Of a DNA stretch of 13,338 bases, positions 1-8,575 are shown piece after piece. Source of the stretch: Setomelanomma holmii. Lineage: Eukaryota; Ascomycota; Dothideomycetes; Pleosporales; Phaeosphaeriaceae. The notes below the pieces were generated by a model. It saw nothing but the letters and a program-made list of their open reading frames with translations, ran no database searches and was not told the DNA's origin. A program made the translations under genes and the position numbers. Each line of letters opens with the position of its first letter. The stretch's first letter is position 1. Location of the stretch: NCBI GenBank assembly GCA_010015745.1, contig ML978435.1, positions 1-13,338 of the forward strand, read 5' to 3'.

Positions 1-95
1 AATCTTGTATTTAAGATAGTAGTTCTTGAAATTCTAGTTAAGATAGCTCTTATAGCTATCTGAAATAAGCAGCCTGTACTTCTCTATCTGGCGCG
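1..95. repeat. 95-bp terminal direct repeat, left copy
   Basis: These 95 bases are identical, without one mismatch, to the last 95 bases of the window. The repeat lies inside transposon A1, in the stretch around the second catalytic aspartate, and is not a transposon end. Exact redundancy that starts at base 1 and stops at the last base is what a circular or tandem molecule leaves when opened at an arbitrary point. Confidence 0.97.
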
Positions 96-773
96 TCGCT
101 ATATGCGCGTTAAAATGCCTTAACTACTTAAGACTAAGTGCGTTGTTTGTCTAGCTATTCTTAAAGACTAAGAGCTTCTAATCGCGAGATATTAAAGCCT
201 TCTTGTACTACGCAGAGATGTAGACGCGTCTCTTGTAGATAATAAATAGTAGAGTTACGTACCTAGTAGCGCAGATACTCTAGATAACAATGACCCACTT
301 GCAATTGTCTAGCTAGATAAGATTAGGCCTTACACGTCTCTTAGAGTCTGTAACAACCTTTATAGACCTAATTACGCCTATCTAGAAGCTAGTCTTATTA
401 AAGTTGTGCACGTTATTGTTGTAGACGCTGTACTTAGATTTAGTCTCCTCTACTAGCTTAAACCACGCGCTAATTACCTTAGAATCTTTCTGCAGTATTC
501 TCTGCCTATTCTTAGCTTAATTGAAGGCTATCTTAAGCATAACTAAACGCGTTACGAAGCGCTTAGCCTAGCACTTGCTAACAGGCTTACTACTGCATAC
601 ACCTAGCAAATTTATTAGCTATATCTACTACCGCGCACAGCTAGAGCGCAAATCTACATAAGTTAAGATTAAGATCATATTAGACAATTATCTACTCTTC
701 TGTCGCAGTAAGCTTATAGAAGTTTAGTCGTGTATCTAGGCGAAATAGTACTTCTAACTTACTCTACTAGTAA
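1..773 (-). mobile_element. A1: partial family A pogo/Fot1-type transposon
   Basis: This is a heavily mutated family A copy on the minus strand. It aligns base by base with A2 (2880-3900, skipping the LTR), A4 (11930-12660) and the reverse complement of A3. Its differences are overwhelmingly C-to-T and G-to-A. The sequence stops at a TA (774-775) where element B1 begins. On the other side it continues through the window end, back to 13233, where element B4 is inserted at another TA. Neither A1 terminus is present. It is the outermost layer of the nest and among the most mutated, as expected for an old insertion exposed to repeated RIP. Confidence 0.88.
1..773 (-). pseudogene. A1 transposase fragment, DDE_1/pogo type, RIP-degraded
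   Basis: Read on the minus strand, this covers the transposase from the end of the helix-turn-helix region to just past the second catalytic aspartate. Near 370-425 the sequence encodes a form of VHNFNKTSF, matching the family motif HNFDETGF. The first catalytic aspartate has become asparagine (GAC to AAC type, a TG-to-TA change). The second, in LLISDSYKSYL near 40-75, remains. The third lay beyond the B4 insertion and is absent. There are many in-frame stops, mostly explained by C-to-T changes in CAA/CAG codons or G-to-A changes in TGG. No function is expected. The family in general encodes a nuclear enzyme that cuts and pastes its own element. Confidence 0.82.
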
Positions 774-802
774 TAACGTACTCTACAGGTAAGTTATTTA
801 CG

Positions 803-995
803 GAGCTAGTCGTGAGTGTTGTGAGTACTGGGATTGCTCCTCACGCTGGTAGTCGTGAGTCAGACTGGCTGACGCTTGGCAACGTGAGTGAGTCACGCGA
901 CGGGCTTGGTGGCTGTGAGTTGCGTAGGCCTTGGTGACACCTTATTGACTTTTCATAAGTCCCGGCGGTTGCCTAGACGTCCTGTGTGTCAGGCC
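803..995. other. GC-rich, non-RIP insert in the left TIR of B1
   Basis: About 190 bases with a clearly different composition from the AT-rich, TA-rich sequence around them. Comparison with the B3 and B4 TIRs shows the TIR matches up to about 802 and resumes at about 996, so this stretch replaced or was inserted into a few TIR bases. It contains the hexamer GTGAGT several times, twice within TCGTGAGT. I find no convincing inverted termini, no target duplication and no coding signal. Edges are uncertain by several bases. It could be a short non-autonomous element, captured filler DNA, or a diverged repeat. Confidence 0.6.
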
Positions 996-2121
996 GTAAC
1001 ACTCTACTAAGACTCTACTAAAATCTACTATTCTACACAGTAGAAACGCGATGTCTTAACAACGCAACGAGCTACTAGCTTCAAAGAAGGTTTAATTACA
1101 GCTTACGCTTTAGGCTATTAAACAAGACGCGAATCTCTTCTAACAACGCGCAGCTAAGATCTACAACGTTCTCTAAACAACACTAAGTAACTAACGCGCC
1201 AAGATTATTTTTCGACGCAATTGCGCGTCTAACGCAGCTAATTTTCGTCTAACTAAGATAACGTACTCTATAGGCGAGTTAGACACACGGGCGAGTCAGA
1301 TACTCTGCTAAGCCTCTACCAAAATCTACCGTCACGCACTCTAACAGTAGAAAACAGTTCAGTACAGTACTACATGGTAGTCTATATTAATCTGAGACTA
1401 TTTCTGCTTCTTGTTTACATGTGCGCGAGTTGTGCCTAGCCTCGCCGCAGCGTCCACAGCGCCTTTGAGTTAGCTCACTGCTCTCAGAGCGCGCACTCTT
1501 CTTCGCCTTCTTTCTACTACTACGCGCTGCAAACTCCTCTAAGGTAATTAAGCGCATGCTCTCTGCAGCTGTAAGAATCCTCTCTACCTATATACGCTTT
1601 CTTTTGCGTACTTTACAGCAAGAGGCGGCCTTGTTAGCTGCTTGAAGCTCCTTAACTTAGTTGCGCATTAACACCAAGAAATGCGCTATCATCTTAGCGC
1701 TCTTAGCGAGCCTTTTAAGGGAGTTAACAATTGAGGTAGGCGAGCTACCTGCATGCCTCTGAATTCTCTCGAATCAGCTTTGATTGCGACTCAGATTCTA
1801 GAGTATTGCCTGGGGTTTTCGACTCCCAAGGAGCGTCGTTAATAGTAGGTGGTGTAGGCGTACGAAGGCAGACGTCTATCTTCGACATCACCGCCTCTAG
1901 GTTAAGTAGAACTAAGCTAGCACCTTAAAAGCCTCTCTAGATATTGCTTTTAGTGATTAACTTCGTGAAAGCAGCAATAAAGCAGAGCAAGAATTTAGTC
2001 TTAGTAATGTAGTTAATTCTGTAGCGCATTAGGTTCTTAGCTTAGCGCCTATAACGTGTTCCATCAGCGAGCCGCCCACATCACTGAACTGCCTAAAAAG
2101 GCTTGGCATGACCAACACATG

Positions 2122-4019
2122 TTATGCGTCTTCAATTTCATCGCTATCAAACAAGGAGCATACGTACATCGTGCTTGTATCAGATTCAGAAGATACCTCT
2201 GTATCCTTCTTGCACGTTTGCGCGTTGTGCCTAGTTGTGCCGCAGTTCCCACAGCGCTGTAGAGCTACTTGGGCTGTTTCTTGAGTACCACTCAGCCTTC
2301 TTCGATTGCTGAGGCGCCGCTGCAGTCCCCTACTCTATAGTACCACCTTGCTAGATGTGCTTCCTTTTGCGCGATTTTCGCTTAGTCATTACTGCTAATT
2401 GCTCTTCAAGCTCGTAGTTGCGTGCAGCAAGCAGAGCGTTTTGGTGTAGCATAAGTTCAGCGCCTTTTACAAGCTGAGAGAATCCAGCCTGCGTAGTGAC
2501 TGGTGACTGAGTGAAGGACTCACGTACGAGCTTAGATTGAGATCCAAACTCATGTGTATTGCTTGGTGTCTTTGACTACCACGGCGTCTCTAAGAGGAGG
2601 GGTTCTGGCAGGGTACGCAGCCGCGCGTTGATAGAGACTAGCCCTACTGCCTTAAAGGCCTTTTGACAATTCTCTTCTATAAACACGTTAAAAAACGTGT
2701 CTTTAAAGGCTAGAAGAAAGCCTTCCTTGTTAATGTAGAAGACGTGTCAGCGTGCTAAGTCTCTAACATGCTGAGAGTACTTGCGCTTTAATAGCGAAAA
2801 GCAGACTACGTCAAGTGGCTAGAGGATGTGCGACGAGTGAGGTAGCATGCAGAGGGTGAGGATCTTGTGTTCAAGGCAGTAGTCCTTAAAATCCTAGTTA
2901 AGATAGTTCTTATAGCTGTCCAAGATGAGCAGCCTGTATCCCTCTACTTAATGCGCTTTTGTATGCGTATTAAAGTGCTTTAACCACTCAAGACCAAGCG
3001 CGTTGTTGGTCCAGCCGTTCTCAGAGACTGAGAGCTTCTAATTGTGCGGTATATCTGCCTCCTGATACCACGCAGAGATATGGACGCGCCCTTTGTAGAT
3101 AACGAATAGTAGGGTTGCGTACCTAGCAGCGCAGATGCTCTAGATGACTGTAACCCACTCGCAATCGCCTAGCTAGATAAGATCAGGCCTTCCACGTCTC
3201 TCAGAGCCTGTGACGACCTTCATAGACCTAATTACGCCCATCTGGAACCTAGTCTCGTCAAAATTGTGCACATTATCGTCGTGGACGCCGTACTTAGCTT
3301 TAGTCTCCTCCACCAGCTTGAACCACGCGCTAATCACCTCAGGATCTTCCTGCAGTATCCTCTGCCTATCCTTAGCTCGATTGAAGGCCATCTTAAGCTC
3401 AACTGAACGCGTCACGCAGCGCTCAGCTGTAAGGGGCCAGGCTGAAGACAGCAGGAAGGCAAGGTTGAACAGTGATGAATTCGATGGAGACTATCCAGAG
3501 CCAGAGAACAGGCTGTCTAAATAGGCAGACTGCTAGTTTCTGGGTGTTTCTATATACATTGGCATATGTCATCATCGTAATCTCTTGCAATAGCTAGAAC
3601 ATTCCAGGACATTCTATAATGCTTTATGATGTTCCATGCTCTTCCGTGATGTTCCATGTCGTTCTATTGAACCGAAGTGACTCCACTGAGGATAGTAGAG
3701 GTCTAACCTCTTACATCAGCCCAGCACTTGCCAACAGGCTTACCACCGTGTACACCCAGCAATTTATCGGCCATAAGTCAAGGTTAAGGATATATCGGAC
3801 GATCCTCTGCTCTTATGTCGCAGTAAGCTTATAGGAGTTTGGTCGTGTTTCCAGGCGAAATAGTACTTCTCAAGCGCGTTTATTAAGGATTTGACGTTTA
3901 ACGTTATAGGCCTTAGCAGCAGCCTGGTGGCTTCAAAATTGGCCAGATCGATAGGCTTGAAGAGCAAGCTGAAGTCTGCCTTCGTGTTCAAGCGATAATG
4001 CGTTAGGTGGTTGAGACAT
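2122..4019 (-). pseudogene. A2 transposase, DDE_1/pogo type, disrupted by stops and an LTR
   Basis: It starts at ATG 4019-4017 (MSQPPNALSLEHEGRL) and ends at TAA 2124-2122. The helix-turn-helix part reads QAAAKAYNVKRQIL, with stops either side that look like mutated arginine or glutamine codons. An LTR splits the gene at 3428. The stretch 3173-3415 is open for 80 codons and includes AFNRAKDRQRILQED and the first catalytic motif VHNFDETRF. All three aspartates survive: HNFDET, LLILDSYKNY near 2920-2940, and PLDVVCF near 2805-2825. The C-terminal knuckle CGNCGTTRHNAQTCK is at about 2215-2262, with the C-x2-C-x4-H-x4-C spacing intact. The stops and the LTR make it non-functional. Confidence 0.87.
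3428..3715. mobile_element. 288-bp solo LTR of an LTR retrotransposon
   Basis: It begins TGTAAG and ends CTTACA, a perfect 6-bp terminal inverted repeat of the TG...CA type. It is flanked by a 5-bp duplication, TCAGC, at 3423-3427 and 3716-3720. A4 shows the uninterrupted site (CTCAGCCCAATGC near 12488-12500). There is no internal retrotransposon coding sequence, so this is the scar left when two LTRs recombine. It contains a 12-bp direct repeat (TGATGTTCCATG near 3626 and 3646) and a TATATA-like stretch near 3551. It is less TA-rich than A1 or B1, so it arrived after most of the RIP seen there. Confidence 0.93.
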
Positions 4020-6266
4020 ATAGAGTAGAAGGTAGAGAGTGTAGGCTTGGCATGTTTTGGGCAGTTCGGTGATGCAGGCGGCTACGTTATGCCTTCTTCA
4101 CTAGCGAGAAACAATCTACATCAAGAGGCTGCAGAAGGTGCAATAAGTAAGTAGGTATGCAGAGAGTGATAATCTTATTCTTCTTGCAGTACTGCTAGAA
4201 AGCGAGCAAGTTGTAGCTCTAGTAGCCGTTGATAATAAGCAAACGTACTGTGCTAATAGTACGTTTTTAGGTATAAGCGTTAAAGTGCTTCAACTACGCT
4301 AGACTAAGCTCGTTCGTTGTCTAACCGTTCTTAGAGACTCTAGTAACCTAATCGTGAGGTAGGTTATTCTCCTAGTACCGGGCAGAGAGGTAGGTCTTGC
4401 TCTAGAAGATAACAAAGAATAGAATTACCTACCTAGTTACGTTAATACTCTAGATTACCGTAGTCTACTCTCGATTACTCTGCTAGACTGTCTTCAGCTG
4501 TTCTTAACGCTTAGAGCATGTAACTACTGCGCTGGTTGATATTATGCCTATCATAAAGCTAGACTCGTTAAAGTTGTAGGTGTCTTTGTTAAGTATACTG
4601 TGCTTAGCCTTTATATGCTCCACAAGCTTAAACTAGCATCGCACAACCTTAGGATATTCGCAGAGAGCTCTCTTATAGTCGTACTTGCGATTGAGCTTAA
4701 CCTTGAGCTTAGGTCGATTCTTTACAAAGATCCCAGCCTAGTTAAAGCCTACTAGCGGTCAGCTACGCTTCTTACGCAGTAGATCAGCTATATCCTTAAC
4801 AGAAGCAACTTAGAGTGAAAATCCTCGCGCGTTAAGGTTAAGTATATGCTAAACAATTACCTCTGCCTTAGTTAGACAAAGGTTTGCTAAGTTAGGCGCG
4901 CAATTGCGTTAAAACTGCTTTCTAGCGCGTTAGTCGCTTAGTGTTGTATGAGAGACGTTGTAGATCTTAGCTGCGCGTCATTAAGAGAGCGTCGCGTCTT
5001 GTTTAATAGCCTGAATTGAAAGCTGTAATTGAGCCTCTTTTGAAGCTAGTAGCTCATTGTGTTGTAGAAACATCGCGTTTCTATTGTGTAGTGCAGTAGA
5101 TTTTAGTAGAGGCTTAGCAGAGTGTCTAACTTGCCCGTGTGTCTAACTCGCCCGTAGAGTATGTTAGAGGTAATTGCTTAGTATATACTTAACCTTAACG
5201 CGCGAAAATTTCTACTCTAGCTTAATACTACAAAGAATATAGCTAATCTACTGCGTAAGAAGCGTAGCTAATAGTTACTAGGCGTTAACTAGGCTAAGAC
5301 CTTTGTTAAAGGTTAATATAAGCTTAAAGTTAAGTTTAATCGCAAGTACAACTATAAGAGAGCTCTCTACAAGAATTCTAAGATTATATAAGGCTAGTTC
5401 TAACTTGTAGAGAATATGAAGGCTAAGCACAGTATGCTTAACGAAGATTTCTACAGCTTTAATAAGATAGGCTTTATAATCGGCATAATATTAAGTAGAG
5501 TAGTAGTTATAGACTCTAAGCGTTAAGAATAGCTAAATATAGTCTAGCAGAGTAATTAAGAGTAGACTACAGTAATTTAAGGTATCAACGCAACCAGGTA
5601 GATATTTCTACTCTTTGTTATTTTCTAGAGCAAGAACTACCTCTCTACCTAGTACTAAAAGAAGAATCTACCTTACGATTAGGTTATTGGAGTCTCTAAG
5701 AATAGCTAGACAATAAACAAGCTTAATCTACAGTAGCTAAAGCACTTTAACACTTGTACAAAAAACTTACTGTTAGCACAGTACCTTTACTTATTCTTAA
5801 CGGCTACGAGAGCTACAACTTGCTTAATTTCTACTAGTAACGTACTCTACTGGCGAGTTATTTACACGGGCGAGTTACTTACCTTGCTAAGCCTCTACTA
5901 GAATCTACTGTCTTACATAGTAGAAAACGTAACGCAACAGTTCTTAGTAGTACTTTATAGTGCTGCACAGTAGCTTAAACTAAATTACAGAGTATTGCTT
6001 CTACTTGTTTACACGTGCGCGAGTTGTGCTCAGCCTCGCCGTAGCATCTACAGCGCCTTGAAGTTAGCATCCTGCCTTCAGCGCGTGCACGCTTCTTCGT
6101 CTTCTTTCTACTACTACGCGCTGCAAACTTCTCTAAGGTAGCTAAGCGCACGCTCTCTTTAGCTATAAGAGTTCTCTCTACCTATATACGCTTTCTCTTG
6201 CGTACTTTATAGCGTAAGGCAGTCTTATAAGCTGCTTAACTCAGGTACTTATTAACACTAAGAAAT

Positions 6267-6367
6267 TGTCACGATCAAGCCCTACGCCACTTGACCAAGA
6301 GCTACCAAAAAGGTACAGTGTGCCGAATAGGCATACTGGGCGTAGGATAGCATATATACTCGTCACA
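6267..6367. mobile_element. 101-bp LTR-like element with 5-bp target duplication
   Basis: It starts TGTCACGATC and ends ACTCGTCACA, flanked by GAAAT at 6262-6266 and 6368-6372. The empty site is visible in B2 (CACCAAGAAATGCGC near 1671-1685). TG...CA ends plus a 5-bp duplication are the marks of LTR-type integration. At 101 bp it is very short for an LTR, so it may be a solo LTR of a miniature (TRIM or SMART-like) retroelement. Inner segments CCCTACGCC (near 6280) and GGGCGTAGG (near 6339) are nearly complementary and could form a stem. It shows little sign of RIP, unlike B4 around it, so it is probably young or too short to be targeted. Confidence 0.83.
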
Positions 6368-7213
6368 GAAATGCGCTATTATCTTAGCGCCTTTAGTAAG
6401 CTTTTTAACTACCTTAACTATTAAGCTAGGTAAGCTATCTATATGTCTTCGCATTCTCTCTTAAATTAGCGTTAATTAAGACCTAAATTCAAGAGTATTG
6501 CTTAGAGTTCTAAACACTTAAGAAGCGTTATTAGTAGTAGGTAGTATAGGTGTACAAAAATAGACGTTAAGCTTTAATATTACTACCTCTAAGTTAAGTA
6601 GAACTAAGCTAGTACCCTAAAAGCCTCTCTAGATATTGCTTTTAGTAATTAAGTTCTTGAAAGTAGCAACAAAGTAGAGCAAGAACTTAAGTTTAGTAAT
6701 GTAGTTAATCTTGCTGCGCATTAGGTTCTTAGCTTAGTAGCTATACGCCTTGTTTAATAGCGAGAAACAACCTACGTTAAGAAGCTGCAGAAGGTGCGAT
6801 AAGTAAGAAAGTATACAGAGAGTAATAATCTTATTAATCTTGTATTACTACTAGAAATTAAGCGGGTTGTAGCTCTTGTAGCCGTTAATAATAAGCAAAT
6901 ATACAGTACTAATAGTACTTTTTTTGTATAACGTTTTCCACCACCGAGCTGCCCAAAATATGCCAAGCCCCCACCATCTACTCTCCATTCTTTATGCCTT
7001 AACCACCGAACGCGATATTACTTGAACATGAAGGCAGACTTCAGCTTACTCTTTAAGCCTGTTATTCTAGGCAATTTTAAAGCTACCAGGCTGCTGCTAA
7101 GGCCTTCAACGTTAAACGCTGAACCTTTGATCAACGCGTTAAAGGAGTACCTTTTCGCGCTGATACTATCCTAAACAGCCTTGAGGTCACGTGCACTAAA
7201 GAGCAAACGATTA

Positions 7214-7299
7214 ACGTACTCCATGAGCGAGTCAGCTACACAGGCGAGTCAGCCACCTTGCCAAGCCCCCACCAAAATCTACCGTCCCACACAGTAGAA
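7214..7299. repeat. B3 left terminal inverted repeat, 86 bp
   Basis: It matches the inverted right end (9008-9093) at 80 of 86 positions by hand count; five of the six differences are C/T or G/A. The outer 40 bases contain GCGAGTCAGC twice, about 20 bases apart. Such sub-terminal repeats are typical transposase-binding sites in Tc1/mariner elements, though binding here is inferred. Confidence 0.93.
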
Positions 7300-8112
7300 C
7301 TGCGATGTCTCTACAACCTAACCAATTACCAGCTTCAAAGGAGGCTTAATTACAGCTTGCGCTTCAGGCTATCAAACAAGACACAAATCTCTCAGAATAA
7401 CGCGCTGCAGCGATATACAACGTTCCTTGAATAACACTAGCTGACTGACGCGCTAGAAAGCAGTTTCGACGCAATTGCGCGCCTAACTCAGCAAACCTTT
7501 GTCTAACAGAGGCAGAGGTGATTGTTTAGTATATACTTGACCTTGACGCACAAGGATTTCTTCCCTAGCTTGCTGCTGTTAAGGACATGGCTGATCTACT
7601 GCGCAAGGAGCGTGGCCAACAGCCAGTTGGCGTTAACTAGGCTAGGACCTTTGTTAAAGGCCGCCTTGATCTCAAAGTTAGTTTTAATCGCAAATACGAC
7701 TACAAGAGAGCTCTCTGCGAAGATCCTAAGAAGGTGCAAGACTGGTTCTGACTTGTAGAGAACACAAAGGCGAAGCACAGCATCCTTGATAAAGATACCT
7801 ACAACTTTGACGAGTCTGGCTTCATAATAGGCATGATATTGACTAGAGCAGTAGTCACAGGCTCTAAGCGTTGAGGACGGCTAAAGACAGTACAGCAGGG
7901 TAATCAAGAGTGGACTACGGTGATCTAAGGTATCAAGCAACTAGGTGGGCAATCCTACCCTTTGTTATCTTCCAGGGCAAGAACCACCTCTCTGCCTGGT
8001 ACCAGGAGCCTGATCTACCTGGCGATTGGGTTATTGCAGTCTCTGAGAACGGCTGGACGACAAATGCGCTTAGTCTAGAGTGGTTGAAGCACTTTGACGC
8101 TCATACAAAAAA

Positions 8113-8138
8113 AAACGTACTGTAGGCACAGTACGTTT
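8113..8138. repeat. Perfect 11-bp inverted repeat inside the B3 transposase gene
   Basis: AAACGTACTGT and its exact complement ACAGTACGTTT are separated by AGGC. The repeat lies just before the second catalytic motif, where the ancestral frame encodes RTVGTVRL. A nine-A run overlaps its left arm. Copies in B2 and B4 keep part of the symmetry, B1 less. It may simply reflect the codons used, or it may promote slippage at the A run. Confidence 0.75.
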
Positions 8139-8575
8139 GCTTATTATCGATGGCCACGAGAACTACAACTCACTCGAATTCCAGCAGTACTGCAAGAAGA
8201 ATAAGGTCATCACTCTCTGCATAACTCACTCGTCGCACCTTCTGCAGCCTCTTGATATAGGTTGCTTCTCGCCAATGAAGAAGTTGTATAGGCGCTAAGC
8301 TAAGAACCTGATGCGCAACAGGATCACTTACATCACCAAACTTAAGTTCCTGCCCTGCTTTATTGCTACTTTTAAGGAGTCCCTTACTAAAAGTAATATT
8401 AAGAGAGGCTTTTAAGGCGCTAGCTTAGTTCTACTTTACTTAGAGGCAGTGATAACAAAGATAGAAGTCTGCCTTTGTACGCCTACACCACCCACTGTTG
8501 ACAACGCTCTCTAGGTGTCTAGAACCCTTAGTAATACCCTAGAATTTAGGTCGCAAACAAAGCTGATTTAAGAGG

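Larger units (their letters stand above)
2054..4087 (-). mobile_element. A2: complete family A transposon inserted in B2, carrying a solo LTR
   Basis: The left end ACGTGTTCCATCAGCGAG (2054) and right end (inverted, ACGTAGCCGCCTGCATCACC) sit between TA duplications at 2052-2053 and 4088-4089. Flanking sequence on both sides is B2, matching the uninterrupted site in B3 near 8291-8295. The right TIR lacks about 12 bases present in the left one (GTTCCATCAGCG). Without the 288-bp LTR and its 5-bp duplication the element is about 1741 bp. RIP is mild compared with A1. Confidence 0.92.
1387..5073 (-). pseudogene. B2 transposase, DDE_1/pogo type, RIP-degraded and split by A2
   Basis: The start ATG is at 5073-5071 and the equivalent stop at 1389-1387. 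From the N terminus, a helix-turn-helix region is followed by the catalytic core. Its first aspartate is now asparagine (TYNFNES near 4570-4590) and its second is asparagine (LIINGY near 4225). The third is kept (QPLDV near 4115-4130). A2 is inserted just beyond the third aspartate. The C-terminal CCHC knuckle survives around 1410-1460 as RCGRCGEARHNSRTCK, although frames around it carry stops. The spacing between the second and third catalytic positions is 35 residues, the usual value for fungal Fot1-like elements. It cannot produce a full protein. Confidence 0.85.
1261..5164 (-). mobile_element. B2: complete family B transposon inserted in B1, carrying A2
   Basis: The termini ACGTACTCTATAGG (1261) and its inverted partner ending AGAGTATGT (5164) are flanked by TA duplications at 1259-1260 and 5165-5166. 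Sequence outside both ends is continuous B1. Inside, A2 occupies 2054-4087. Subtracting A2 and one TA leaves about 1868 bp, close to B3 (1880). The transposase is on the minus strand, so the zinc-knuckle end comes first. RIP load is intermediate: higher than B3, lower than B1 or B4. Confidence 0.93.
776..5837 (+). mobile_element. B1: left part of a family B transposon, split by B2
   Basis: B1 begins at ACGTACTCTAC just after a TA (774-775) in A1. It runs to 1258, is interrupted by B2 (1261-5164, flanked by TA at 1259-1260 and 5165-5166), and resumes at 5167. It ends at 5837, where element B4 begins after a TA. The equivalent point in B3 is the TA at about 8187. The right-hand third of B1, including its right TIR, is missing from the window, although a simple nested insertion would put it after B4. 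The left TIR is disturbed by a GC-rich segment at about 803-995. B1 is heavily RIP-mutated. Confidence 0.87.
1051..5837 (+). pseudogene. B1 transposase, DDE_1/pogo type, interrupted and truncated
   Basis: The start ATG at 1051 aligns with the start in B3 (7305). The N-terminal piece (1051-1258) covers the pipsqueak-like helix-turn-helix. The second piece (5167-5837) covers the linker and most of the catalytic core. The first aspartate is changed (FYSFNKIGF near 5453, against YNFDESGF in B3). The second is also changed (LILNGYESY near 5790-5815, against LIIDGHENY in B3). The third aspartate and the zinc knuckle are absent because the element is cut off at 5837. In-frame stops are frequent. At one spot B1 keeps a base that B3 has lost (GGTATCAACGCAACC near 5581, against 7930 in B3), so B1 helps infer the ancestral frame. 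Confidence 0.82.

Noticed and set aside
2064..2252. 62-codon minus-strand reading frame near the left end of A2
   Set aside because: It is an off-frame reading of the zinc-knuckle tail of the A2 transposase. The correct frame, read alongside, gives CGNCGTTRHNAQTCK.
3210..3524. 104-codon plus-strand frame, and the similar one at 12331-12672
   Set aside because: Both are antisense to the well-supported minus-strand transposase segments at 3173-3415 and 12222-12557. Their mutual similarity only reflects that the elements are related.
3619..3834. 71-codon plus-strand frame
   Set aside because: It crosses from the solo LTR into A2 antisense sequence, so it is an accidental open frame over an insertion boundary.
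3764..3991. 75-codon minus-strand frame starting MNTKADFSLLFKP
   Set aside because: It is the wrong frame of the A2 helix-turn-helix region. The neighbouring frame gives LQLALQAY and QAAAKAYNVKR, matching A3 and A4 and the known family pattern.
6772..6966. 64-codon leucine-rich minus-strand frame
   Set aside because: It starts in the A3 TIR and runs into B4 in a frame unrelated to the transposase. Its leucines come from RIP-rich TTA and CTA codons.
7214..7299. A CRISPR-like array, suggested by the repeated GCGAGTCAGC motifs
   Set aside because: There are only two or three degenerate repeats per element end, without regular spacers, and the same motif appears inverted at the other end. They are TIR sub-repeats.
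7522..7758. 78-codon plus-strand frame with a hydrophobic N terminus, membrane-protein-like
   Set aside because: It is a shifted frame of the B3 transposase. The correct frame here encodes YILDLDAQGFLP and MADLLRKERG, conserved in the other B copies.
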